A DNA stretch of 64,000 nt from an uncultured bacterium (GTDB lineage: Bacteria; Actinomycetota; Coriobacteriia; Coriobacteriales; Eggerthellaceae): the NCBI GenBank assembly GCA_937890835.1, contig CALADF010000001.1, positions 124,001-188,000 on the forward strand, in the 5' to 3' direction. The notes beneath the pieces are model-generated. The model was not told the origin of the DNA. It saw only the letters and a list, made by a program, of their open reading frames with translations, and ran no database searches. The position numbers and the translations under genes were made by a program. Positions 17,526-25,226 of this stretch are shown one piece after another. Within the stretch, counting starts at the first letter, position 1; each line of letters starts with the position of its first letter.

Positions 17526-19256
17526 ATGGAGTTGATGTCAGGAAACGAAGCGATCGCGCAGGGCGCGTGGGAGGCGGGAGCGACCATCGGCGTCGCGTAT
17601 CCCGGAACGCCCTCCACCGAAACGCTCGAGTGCTTCGCGCGAAAAGACGGCGTTTACGCAGAGTGGTGCGTGAACGAGAAGGTCGCGGTTGAGGTGGGCA
17701 TCGGGGCTTCGGCTGCCGGCGCGCGCGTCCTCGCCACCATGAAGCATGTCGGCGTCAACGTCGCCGCCGACCCGCTGTTCACCGCCGCCTACACCGGCGT
17801 CGGCGGCGGCATGGTCGTTCTCGCGGCTGATGATCCCGGCATGTACTCGTCTCAAAACGAGCAGGATTCCCGCTATTACGCGCAGGCCGCCCATATTCCC
17901 ATGCTCGATCCCGCAGATTCCGCCGAGGCTTTGTCATTCACGCGCGAGGCGTTCGATCTTTCCGAGCGTTTCGACGTGCCGTTTTTCATCCGTTCCACGG
18001 TGCGCGTGTCCCATACCAAAACCCTCGTCGAGCCGGGGGAGCGCAGGGAGGCGGAACCTGCGCCTTACGAGTCGAACGCGGCGAAGTGGGTCATGATGCC
18101 CGCGTTCGCCAAGCCTCGGCGCAAGGTGCAGCTCAAGCGCGACGCCGACCTCCGCGCGTTCGCCGACGAGTGCGCGTTCAACCGGCTCGAGCTCAAGGGG
18201 AGTGCGATCGGCGTCATCTGCGCGGGTGCGGTCTATCAGCACGTCGTCGAGGCCCTTCCTGATGCCAGCGTCCTGAAGCTGGGCATGACCTGGCCTCTTC
18301 CCGCTGCGAAGCTCGCCGAGCTCGCCGATTTCGTGGATGACGTCTACGTCGTCGAGGAGGCGTCCGCGTATCTTTCCGATGCGGTTCGGGCGGCTGGCAT
18401 TGCCCTGTCCGAGACTCCGCGCGAGATTCCCCGCGATGGTGAGCTGAGCCCCGGCATCGTTCGCGCCGCGTTCGGATGCGATGACCTCCCTCATCTTCCC
18501 CTGCGCGAGGATCTTCCCGCTCGTCCTCCTGCGCTTTGCGCCGGATGCCCGCATCGTCTCGTGTTCAAGGAGCTTTCGCGTCTGCGCGCGATCGTCACGG
18601 GCGATATCGGCTGCTACACCCTCGGCGCGCTTCCTCCTCTGTCGGCTATGGATACGTGCGTCGACATGGGGGCTTCGATTTCCATGGCGCACGGCTTCGA
18701 GCTCGCCTTCGCGGGATCTTCTTCAAGACCGGTGGTCGCGGTCATCGGCGATTCGACCTTCGCTCACTCAGGTTTGAGCTCGCTTGTTTCCACGGTGTAC
18801 AACTGCGGGACGGGCACCGTCTGCGTGCTCGATAACCGCACTACGGCGATGACGGGCCGTCAAGGCAACCCCTTCAACGGCGTCACGCTTCAAAACCGCA
18901 CGAGTCGGGAGCTCGATCTCGAAGGCGTCGTGCGCTCGCTTGGCATCGATGACGTGAGCGTGGTCGATCCGCATGACATGATGGCCGTAAGGCGCGCGCT
19001 CAAAGATGCTACGGCGGCGACCGATCGATTGTCCGTCATCGTTTTCCGCGCGCCTTGCGTGCTTCTCGAGCGCAACTTCAAAACACCTTACGCGGTTACG
19101 GAGAAGTGCACGGGCTGCGGCGTCTGCGCGACGCTCGGCTGCCCTGCGATCTCCCGCGACCCGGAGGTCCTCACCGCTTTCATCGATCCCGCGCAATGCA
19201 TCGGTTGCGGTCAGTGCGCCCAGTACTGCGGGTTCAAGGCCATCGTGCAAGGTTAG
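17526..19256 (+). CDS. iorA: Indolepyruvate ferredoxin oxidoreductase alpha
   Basis: Encodes 576 residues. TPP-dependent subunit of the enzyme that converts aryl-pyruvates + CoA + oxidised ferredoxin to aryl-acetyl-CoA + CO2 + reduced ferredoxin. The N-terminal pyrimidine-binding domain shows GVAYPGTPSTE. The TPP-binding domain shows GDIGCYTLG and GDSTFAHSGL...DNRTTAMTGRQ. Two C-terminal [4Fe-4S] motifs follow (CTGCGVCATLGCP and CIGCGQCAQYC). The ATG at 17526 follows GAGGGGTAAAC. It lies ten bases before iorB. Confidence 0.95.
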   Translation: MELMSGNEAIAQGAWEAGATIGVAYPGTPSTETLECFARKDGVYAEWCVNEKVAVEVGIGASAAGARVLATMKHVGVNVAADPLFTAAYTGVGGGMVVLAADDPGMYSSQNEQDSRYYAQAAHIPMLDPADSAEALSFTREAFDLSERFDVPFFIRSTVRVSHTKTLVEPGERREAEPAPYESNAAKWVMMPAFAKPRRKVQLKRDADLRAFADECAFNRLELKGSAIGVICAGAVYQHVVEALPDASVLKLGMTWPLPAAKLAELADFVDDVYVVEEASAYLSDAVRAAGIALSETPREIPRDGELSPGIVRAAFGCDDLPHLPLREDLPARPPALCAGCPHRLVFKELSRLRAIVTGDIGCYTLGALPPLSAMDTCVDMGASISMAHGFELAFAGSSSRPVVAVIGDSTFAHSGLSSLVSTVYNCGTGTVCVLDNRTTAMTGRQGNPFNGVTLQNRTSRELDLEGVVRSLGIDDVSVVDPHDMMAVRRALKDATAATDRLSVIVFRAPCVLLERNFKTPYAVTEKCTGCGVCATLGCPAISRDPEVLTAFIDPAQCIGCGQCAQYCGFKAIVQG

Positions 19257-19265
19257 GAGCAGCTG

Positions 19266-19841
19266 ATGTCAACTCAAACGGTTCTTCTTTGCGGTGTCGG
19301 CGGCCAAGGCACCATTCTCGCCGCCGACCTGCTCGCTCGCGCTGCCATGAACGCGGGTTATCACGTCAAGGTTTCCGAGATACACGGAATGGCTCAGCGC
19401 GGGGGCGCGGTTACCACGGTCGTGCGGTTCGGCGATGAGGTCAACTCCATGGTGTGCGACGCAGGGCGCGCCGATGTGGTGGTTTCCTTCGAGACGACCG
19501 AGGCGCTGCGCAATCAAGCTCAACTTAAGGAGGACGGCAGCCTCATTGTCAACGACGTCGCCATTAAACCGCTGCCGGTTTTGACGGGCCGAGCGCGCAT
19601 GCCGCGAAACGCTCGCGCCGACCTTGATTCGATCGGCGCTCAGCTGGTTCCGGCGGAGCGTCTCGCCCTCGAGGCGGGAAGCCTCAAGACCGCCAACGTC
19701 GTGCTTCTCGGGGCCCTTTCGGCGCATCTCGATTTTCCCGTTGACGCCTGGGAGCATGCGATCTCCGCGCGCGTTCCGGAGAAAACCATCGACATGAACC
19801 TGTCCGCGTTCCGTGCGGGCAGAGATCACGTCGCGAAGTAG
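19266..19841 (+). CDS. iorB: Indolepyruvate ferredoxin oxidoreductase beta
   Basis: Encodes 191 residues, the gamma-domain partner of IorA. Family landmarks are GVGGQGTILAADLLARAA at the start and EIHGMAQRGGAV. The ribosome site TAGGAGC overlaps the iorA stop. Partner and reaction are as for iorA; the two-subunit form is the usual one for IOR. Confidence 0.94.
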   Translation: MSTQTVLLCGVGGQGTILAADLLARAAMNAGYHVKVSEIHGMAQRGGAVTTVVRFGDEVNSMVCDAGRADVVVSFETTEALRNQAQLKEDGSLIVNDVAIKPLPVLTGRARMPRNARADLDSIGAQLVPAERLALEAGSLKTANVVLLGALSAHLDFPVDAWEHAISARVPEKTIDMNLSAFRAGRDHVAK

Positions 19842-19854
19842 GGGGGGAGTTATC

Positions 19855-20298
19855 ATGACGGTTTCCCAGATCAGCGTCTTCGCTGAAAGCAAGCCCGGTC
19901 ATCTGAGCCGCGTTCTCGGCATCTTCGAAGGTGCGGGCGTCAACGTCCGCGGCTATTCGGCCTCCGACACCGGGGAGTACGGCATCGTTCGCTTCATCGT
20001 CGATAAGCCCGAGGCCGCTTTGGCTGCCTTGCGAGATGCGGGATGTGCGTGCACGATGACGCCGGTCATCTGCATCAAGCTGCCCGATGTTCCGGGCGAG
20101 CTGATGCGCGTGATGAGCATTCTCGCCGCTTGCAGCATCAACGTCGTCTACAGCTATTCGATGATCTCGACGTATATCGTGCTGTGCACGCCCGATATCG
20201 ACGAGGCGGTTCGCAGGTTATCGAACGAGCCCGTCGAGATGATCGACCAAGACGACATCGCGCGCATCGCCGCGCACGACGAGGGAGCGATTGACTAG
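19855..20298 (+). CDS. Tandem ACT-domain protein (second copy)
   Basis: Encodes 147 residues with two ACT domains (MTVSQISVFAESKPGHL at the start; the second from about residue 70). It resembles the ACT protein at 15059-15481 in fold and size but is clearly diverged. GGGGGAG precedes the ATG. It sits between iorB and the second paaK, so each paaK in this window has an ACT partner. Confidence 0.87.
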   Translation: MTVSQISVFAESKPGHLSRVLGIFEGAGVNVRGYSASDTGEYGIVRFIVDKPEAALAALRDAGCACTMTPVICIKLPDVPGELMRVMSILAACSINVVYSYSMISTYIVLCTPDIDEAVRRLSNEPVEMIDQDDIARIAAHDEGAID

Positions 20299-20299
20299 C

Positions 20300-21700
20300 A
20301 TGACTACAGTGGAAACCGATATGAAGAGGGCGACTTGCGACGTCTCCGAAAAGGGCGCGGCGCTCCGCGCTGCAGCTGAGGGCCGCTTCGAGGAGCTGCC
20401 CATCTACGATAAGGGGATCGAATGCGCATCGCGCGAGGAGATTCGCGCGATTCAGCTCGAGAAGCTCATCAAGCAGGTCGAGTGGACTTACGAGCACGTG
20501 GCGTACTACCGCGAGCGCATGGATGAGATGGGCGTCGCTCCCTCTGACATCAACACGCTCGAAGACATCCGCAAGCTCCCCTTCACGGATAAGAAGGCGC
20601 TTCGCGATACGTTCCCCTTCGGCATGTTCGCCGTTCCGCTCGAAGAGGTCGTGGAGCTTCACGCCTCATCGGGTACGACGGGAAAGCCCGTGGTGGTCGG
20701 TTACACCGAGCATGACATGGCCGTTTGGGCCGAGTGCATCGCCCGGCTCGTTCAGATGGCGGGCGTCGTTCCCGGCGATCGTGCGCAGATGGCGTTCGGC
20801 TACGGCATGTTCACGGGCGGCTTCGGGCTCCACTACGGTCTGCAGAAACTCGGTTGCACGATGATTCCCGCAGGGTCGGGCAACACCGAGCGACATATCC
20901 AGATGATAGAGGACTACGGCACCACGGTGCTCATCTCCACGCCCTCCTACGCCATGCACATCTGCGAAGTTGGCGAGAAGATGGGGTTTAATTGGGAGAA
21001 GTCGACGTTGCGCGTCGGACTGTTCGGCGGGGAGCCGTGCCCTCCCGGGCTCAAGGCGGAAATCGAGAAGCGCATGCACATCGTGTGCACGGACAACTAC
21101 GGCTTGACCGAGGTGATGGGGCCCGGCGTTTCGGGTGAGTGCCTTGCCGAGCGCTTCCAGCAGCATATCGCCGAGGATCATTTTCTTTGGGAGGTCGTCG
21201 ATCCGCAGACCGGCGAGCCTGTGGCCGACGGGGAGATGGGCGAGCTCGTCTTGACGCCGCTCGACAAGCAGGCCATCCCCGTGCTTCGTTACCGCACGCA
21301 CGATCTCACGCGCGTGTTCACCGAGCGTTGCGCATGCGGGCGCACCCATGCGCGCATGCAGAAGGTTCGCTCGCGCTGCGACGACATGCTCATCATTCGC
21401 GGCACCAACGTGTTCCCGAGCCAGGTCGAGGACGTCCTCGCAGGCATCGAGGAAGTCTCGACGCATTATCACATCGTCGTCGAGACGGTTAACGGCATGG
21501 ATTCGATGACCGTGGAGGTCGAGCTGCGCCCCGAGGCTTTCTCGGATTCGTTCGAGAAGATGAACGCGCTCAGGCGGCGAATCGCCGACAAGCTCAAAGG
21601 CGTCCTGCTCGTCGGCGTGGGCGTCAAGCTCGTCGAGCCCGGCGGCATCGAACGCGCGGTGGGCAAGGCAAAGCATGTCGACGATCTCCGTGCCAAATAA
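20300..21700 (+). CDS. paaK: Phenylacetate-CoA ligase (second copy)
   Basis: Encodes 466 residues with an N-terminal extension of about 45 residues relative to the first paaK. Adenylate-forming motifs HASSGTTGKPVVVGYTEHD, YGLTEVMGPGV and the CDDMLIIRGTNVFPSQ hinge are intact. It is co-oriented with iorAB and probably acts on their aryl-acetyl-CoA product. The ATG lies one base after the ACT stop; a TTG nine bases upstream and an internal ATG at 20330 are less likely starts. Confidence 0.9.
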   Translation: MTTVETDMKRATCDVSEKGAALRAAAEGRFEELPIYDKGIECASREEIRAIQLEKLIKQVEWTYEHVAYYRERMDEMGVAPSDINTLEDIRKLPFTDKKALRDTFPFGMFAVPLEEVVELHASSGTTGKPVVVGYTEHDMAVWAECIARLVQMAGVVPGDRAQMAFGYGMFTGGFGLHYGLQKLGCTMIPAGSGNTERHIQMIEDYGTTVLISTPSYAMHICEVGEKMGFNWEKSTLRVGLFGGEPCPPGLKAEIEKRMHIVCTDNYGLTEVMGPGVSGECLAERFQQHIAEDHFLWEVVDPQTGEPVADGEMGELVLTPLDKQAIPVLRYRTHDLTRVFTERCACGRTHARMQKVRSRCDDMLIIRGTNVFPSQVEDVLAGIEEVSTHYHIVVETVNGMDSMTVEVELRPEAFSDSFEKMNALRRRIADKLKGVLLVGVGVKLVEPGGIERAVGKAKHVDDLRAK

Positions 21701-22643
21701 GGTCATCGGTCGATTCGCCCCGTCTCCGACGGGGCGAATGCATGCGGGCAACATCTTCGCCGCTTTGATGGCTTGGCTTATCGCTAAAAGCCAAGGAGGG
21801 GAGATCGTGCTTCGAATCGAGGACCTCGATCGCGCGAGATCCAAGCGGTGCTATATCGACCAGGTGCAAAACGATTTCGAGCTGCTCGGCCTCACCTGGG
21901 ATCGCGGACCGTTTTACCAACACGATCGCGACGGGGCGTATGAGGTCGCTTACGAGATGTTGAAGGAGGCGCGTCTCGTCTACCCGTGCTTCTGCACGCG
22001 CGCCGACCTTCATGCCGCGAGCGCTCCGCATCGGGGCGAGAAGCTCGTGTACCCCGGGACGTGCCGTTTTTTGAGCGAGTTCGAACGGGATCGGAAAACG
22101 CGCGAACTCCTCTCCGCGGGCGATCCGACTCGTATCGCCCCGGCCATGCGGCTTTGCGTGGACGACCGCGTCGTTTCGATCGACGATGTGCTCCAAGGTC
22201 GCTACGAGCAACGCCTCGATCGAGATTGCGGTGATTTTCTCATTCGGCGGACAGACGGGGCGTTTGCCTACCAGCTCGCCGTCGTGGTCGACGACGCCGC
22301 CCAAGGGGTGAACTCGGTCGTGCGCGGCATCGACCTGCTTTGCTCTTCACCACAGCAAGCGTATTTGCAGGATCTGCTCGGACTTCCTCGGGTGCGCTAC
22401 GCGCACGTGCCGCTGTTCGTCGATGAATCGGGAAGGCGGTTGGCGAAGCGGAGCAAGTCCGCCGCCCTCGATGAGCTGCTTTCGCGTTTTGGGTCACCTG
22501 CGGGCGTCATCGGGCACATTGCGTTCACGGCGGGGCTTATCGAGTGCGATGAGCCTGTTATGCCCGATGAGCTGCTCGATGCGTTTTCCATCACCGCCGC
22601 TCGCTCGTTGCTCGAGGGGCGCATCGGCATCCCGTTCTCGTAA
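21675..22643 (+). CDS. gluQ: Glutamyl-Q tRNA(Asp) synthetase-like protein
   Basis: Encodes 322 residues. Truncated class I GluRS-like protein: RFAPSPTGRMHAGN (the HIGH region), RIEDLD, a Cys-rich zinc site (PCFCTRADLH...YPGTCR), GIDLL and a KMSKS-like LAKRSKS. It lacks the anticodon-binding domain, as expected of GluQRS, which glutamylates queuosine in tRNA-Asp. The start ATG lies 26 bases inside the end of paaK. Confidence 0.88.
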   Translation: MSTISVPNKVIGRFAPSPTGRMHAGNIFAALMAWLIAKSQGGEIVLRIEDLDRARSKRCYIDQVQNDFELLGLTWDRGPFYQHDRDGAYEVAYEMLKEARLVYPCFCTRADLHAASAPHRGEKLVYPGTCRFLSEFERDRKTRELLSAGDPTRIAPAMRLCVDDRVVSIDDVLQGRYEQRLDRDCGDFLIRRTDGAFAYQLAVVVDDAAQGVNSVVRGIDLLCSSPQQAYLQDLLGLPRVRYAHVPLFVDESGRRLAKRSKSAALDELLSRFGSPAGVIGHIAFTAGLIECDEPVMPDELLDAFSITAARSLLEGRIGIPFS

Positions 22644-22652
22644 AACGCGGGG

Positions 22653-23609
22653 CTACCAGGTGAGCGTTATCGCTGAGTTTCCCAACACGCAGGCTGCGTA
22701 AAACGCGCCGAGCACCACGTTGACGGTGCAGATCTGACTCATTGCCGCGATACGCGTCTTCGCCTCGAGGGGGTTGGCGAACAGCGCTTTGAGGAAAGGG
22801 TAGGCGGCGAGCAGCATGAACGGCACGAGGACGATGCCGTGCGCGAACCAGAGGGCGACGATAGCCGCGATTGCGACGATCCACGTGACGACCAGCGCAT
22901 GATAGAGCTTGCGAGCCCTTGTTCTGCCGATTTTGACCGACAGCGTCGATCGATTCGCTTCGATGTCTTTTTCAACGTCGCAGGTGTTGTTGGTGAGCAT
23001 GATGAGGCCGATGCCGATGATGACGGGCACGGACCAGATGAGCACGAGCGGTTCGAACTGCAGCGTGAGCACGTGATAACAGGCAAGCGGGATGAGCCCG
23101 CCCATGACGATGCCGCTCACGGCTTCGCCGATGGGCAGATATGATATCGGCGTTTTGCCGCCTGAGTACAGCACGACGATGACGGCTCCGACGGCGGCGA
23201 TAGCCAGCGGAATCCATCCTGCGACGAGAATAGCGTAGATGCCGAGCAGGAACGCGGCGCCGAGCATGCCGACCGCAAGCGCGAGCGCGCAGCGGGGATT
23301 GACGTTGTTGTAGACGAGGACGGCATCGGTCGGATCGACGTTGTCCTGCGCGGAATCGGAGCCTTTCACGTAATCGAAGTAATCGTTGAACGTGTTCACT
23401 GAAGATTGCATGAGCACGCAGATGACCAGCAGCGTGAGGCACAAGGATAGCGACAGCGTGTCCGTTGAAGTTGCGGCGAAGGCCACCGCGCACAACGTCG
23501 ACATGATGGATGCGGGCCAGGTGTGAGGTGCCGCAAGCTGCCATGCCATGCGGACGGTGAAGCGGGCGTGCGCGCTGCCGTTTTCCGCCGACTTCGGGCT
23601 GTTCGTCAT
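22653..23609 (-). CDS. menA: MenA-type prenyltransferase
   Basis: Encodes 318 residues with 8-9 transmembrane helices, a UbiA-superfamily prenyltransferase. The first Asp-rich motif is NTFNDYFDYVKG and the second is NNTCDVEKD. Length and motifs fit 1,4-dihydroxy-2-naphthoate prenyltransferase, the membrane step of menaquinone synthesis, which the anaerobic reductases here would need. Assignment within the UbiA family is by motif only. It ends nine bases from convergent gluQ. GAAAGGA lies upstream of the ATG. Confidence 0.85.
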   Translation of the reverse strand: MTNSPKSAENGSAHARFTVRMAWQLAAPHTWPASIMSTLCAVAFAATSTDTLSLSLCLTLLVICVLMQSSVNTFNDYFDYVKGSDSAQDNVDPTDAVLVYNNVNPRCALALAVGMLGAAFLLGIYAILVAGWIPLAIAAVGAVIVVLYSGGKTPISYLPIGEAVSGIVMGGLIPLACYHVLTLQFEPLVLIWSVPVIIGIGLIMLTNNTCDVEKDIEANRSTLSVKIGRTRARKLYHALVVTWIVAIAAIVALWFAHGIVLVPFMLLAAYPFLKALFANPLEAKTRIAAMSQICTVNVVLGAFYAACVLGNSAITLTW

Positions 23610-23626
23610 AAGGCGTGTCCTTTCTC

Positions 23627-23653
23627 AAAAAAACCGCCCGACGCATCGGGCGG
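23627..23653 (-). terminator. Terminator of the lipoprotein gene
   Basis: On the minus strand, an 8-bp GC stem (CCGCCCGA/TCGGGCGG) is followed by a run of seven T. It lies 29 bases after the lipoprotein stop and just before menA. Confidence 0.88.
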
Positions 23654-23681
23654 TGTGAAGTCGAATTCGTCGTGCGCTGCG

Positions 23682-24248
23682 TCAGTTGGTGAGCATCGCC
23701 ATGTTGACGTCGTGCAGCGCCGATTCGGCGGGCTTCCACGTCTTGTCGGTTTTATCGTACCGGATGATGAGGGGCGAGCACGTCGCCACGTCGATTTGCC
23801 TGAGGATTTCGACCATGGCATCGCCCGCAGCTTCGGCGCGCGCGGCGACCGATTCCTTCGTGTTCGCGCTTTGGGCTGCGAGCGTCTCCTTTTCGCTCGT
23901 CAGGGCTGCGATATAGCTCGAATAACTCTTGCAGCTGATGGTCACGCTCGCTTGCGCCGTCTCCTCGTCGACGAGGATTTCGTCGATGGTGTAGTCGAAG
24001 CCTTCGAGATACATCCGCGCGAACTCGTCGGCGTTAACTCCGAAAACCCCGAGCTCATCGAGATTCATATCGTCGGCGAACATCGACACCGTTTCGGCGT
24101 CGTGGTTTTTGTAGCCGTCGAGCTCCTTCGCCAGCGCATCGCGTATGACCTGCTCGTCGGACTTCTCGGCGCATCCGGATAAGGCGATCAGCGCGCCTGC
24201 GGCGGCTGCGGCTATGATGATGAGGCTCAGTGCTCTGCGAATGCTCAC
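23682..24248 (-). CDS. Lipoprotein (DUF5105-like)
   Basis: Encodes 188 residues. A signal peptide with lipobox ALSGC (Cys26) predicts attachment to the outer leaflet of the membrane. The mature part is a small alpha/beta domain with a repeated acidic pattern, resembling secreted lipoproteins of Coriobacteriia and clostridia of unknown function. The GTG at 24246-24248 is chosen because AGGAG lies six bases upstream. No enzyme motif is visible. Confidence 0.82.
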   Translation of the reverse strand: MSIRRALSLIIIAAAAAGALIALSGCAEKSDEQVIRDALAKELDGYKNHDAETVSMFADDMNLDELGVFGVNADEFARMYLEGFDYTIDEILVDEETAQASVTISCKSYSSYIAALTSEKETLAAQSANTKESVAARAEAAGDAMVEILRQIDVATCSPLIIRYDKTDKTWKPAESALHDVNMAMLTN

Positions 24249-24371
24249 GTGATGCTCCTTTTGGAATGGGCTGACGATTCCCGGGCGATATACAATAGTA
24301 CTGCATCGTAGGTTCGTCGCCGTGCGCGTATCGGGAAGAGCGCGGCGTCTGCAAACAAGGGAGTGGTTGTG

Positions 24372-24911
24372 ATGAAACGTGTTCTCGTCGTGCATGCGAG
24401 CCCCAGAAGTGATGGAAACTCGAGCATGCTCGCACAGTCGTTCGTCCGCGGAGCCGAGGAGGCGGGCAACGTCGTTCGGGTCGTCGATGTCGGACGTGCC
24501 GATATCGCAGGTTGCAAGGCGTGCGAATTCTGCTTCAGCCACGAGGGCTCCTGCTGCCAGCAGGATGATATGCAGCGGTTTTACCCGCTTCTGCGCGAGT
24601 GCGACGTCCTCGTGTTCGCGACTCCCATGTACTTTTACAACTACCCCGCGCAGCTCCGGGCGTTTCAGGATCGCATGTTCTGCGGCATCGCCAAGCCGTT
24701 CGGCATCCCTGAGGTCGGCTTGTTGCTCTGCTTCGAGGACAAGGACGAGTCCACGGCGCATCCGCTCGTCGATTCGTATCGCGTGTGCGCCGAATACTGC
24801 AAGCAGACCTCGATCGGCGAGGTTTTGGTGCCGGGTGTTTACGAAAAGGGCGCGATTGCGGGGAATCCCGGCTTAGAGCGCGCTTACGAGCTCGGTAAAT
24901 CCATTCGTTAA
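24372..24911 (+). CDS. NAD(P)H-dependent FMN reductase-like flavoprotein
   Basis: Encodes 179 residues of flavodoxin-like fold: VVHASPRSDGNSS (phosphate loop), a Cys cluster CKACEFC...CC at about 50-62 and FATPMYFYNYPAQL (flavin contact). It resembles iron-sulfur flavoproteins and FMN reductases of anaerobes. The Cys spacing (CxxC then CC) may bind a metal or cluster, but this cannot be proved here. The ATG at 24372 follows AAGGGAG; an in-frame GTG lies nine bases upstream. Confidence 0.82.
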   Translation: MKRVLVVHASPRSDGNSSMLAQSFVRGAEEAGNVVRVVDVGRADIAGCKACEFCFSHEGSCCQQDDMQRFYPLLRECDVLVFATPMYFYNYPAQLRAFQDRMFCGIAKPFGIPEVGLLLCFEDKDESTAHPLVDSYRVCAEYCKQTSIGEVLVPGVYEKGAIAGNPGLERAYELGKSIR

Positions 24912-25226
24912 CGTGTTTGCTCCGACGTGGGATTGAGAAGGCGCTCTGCGGCGGTGTTGCGTCGCGGCGCGCCTTTCCTTTCCGCGAGCTTCAGATGGAG
25001 CGGGGGAAACGCGAACGTATGTCTGGTGTTTTTCGTGATGCTGTTTCGATGATGCCCGGCATGTGGTAAAGTCAATCTTCGCGCGTTCGGGCCAGCGGGT
25101 TCTGGTCGAGGATAACCGCCTGTTGCGCGGCGTTTTCGCTGCGGGAGAACACAGGGCTGCCAGGTGGCGTTTTCCCCGCGGGGGAGGCGCTGCCGCGCGT
25201 TGGAAACTACCATCGAAAGAGCGAAC
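24912..25226 (+). promoter_or_regulatory. Promoter region of topoisomerase genes
   Basis: No gene is seen. An extended -10 element (TGTGGTAAAGT; the -10 is at 25066-25071) with a weak -35 (TTTCGA at 25043-25048, 17-base spacer) is the best promoter candidate. The 150-base untranslated leader that follows is GC-rich and contains short inverted repeats. Confidence 0.45.
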
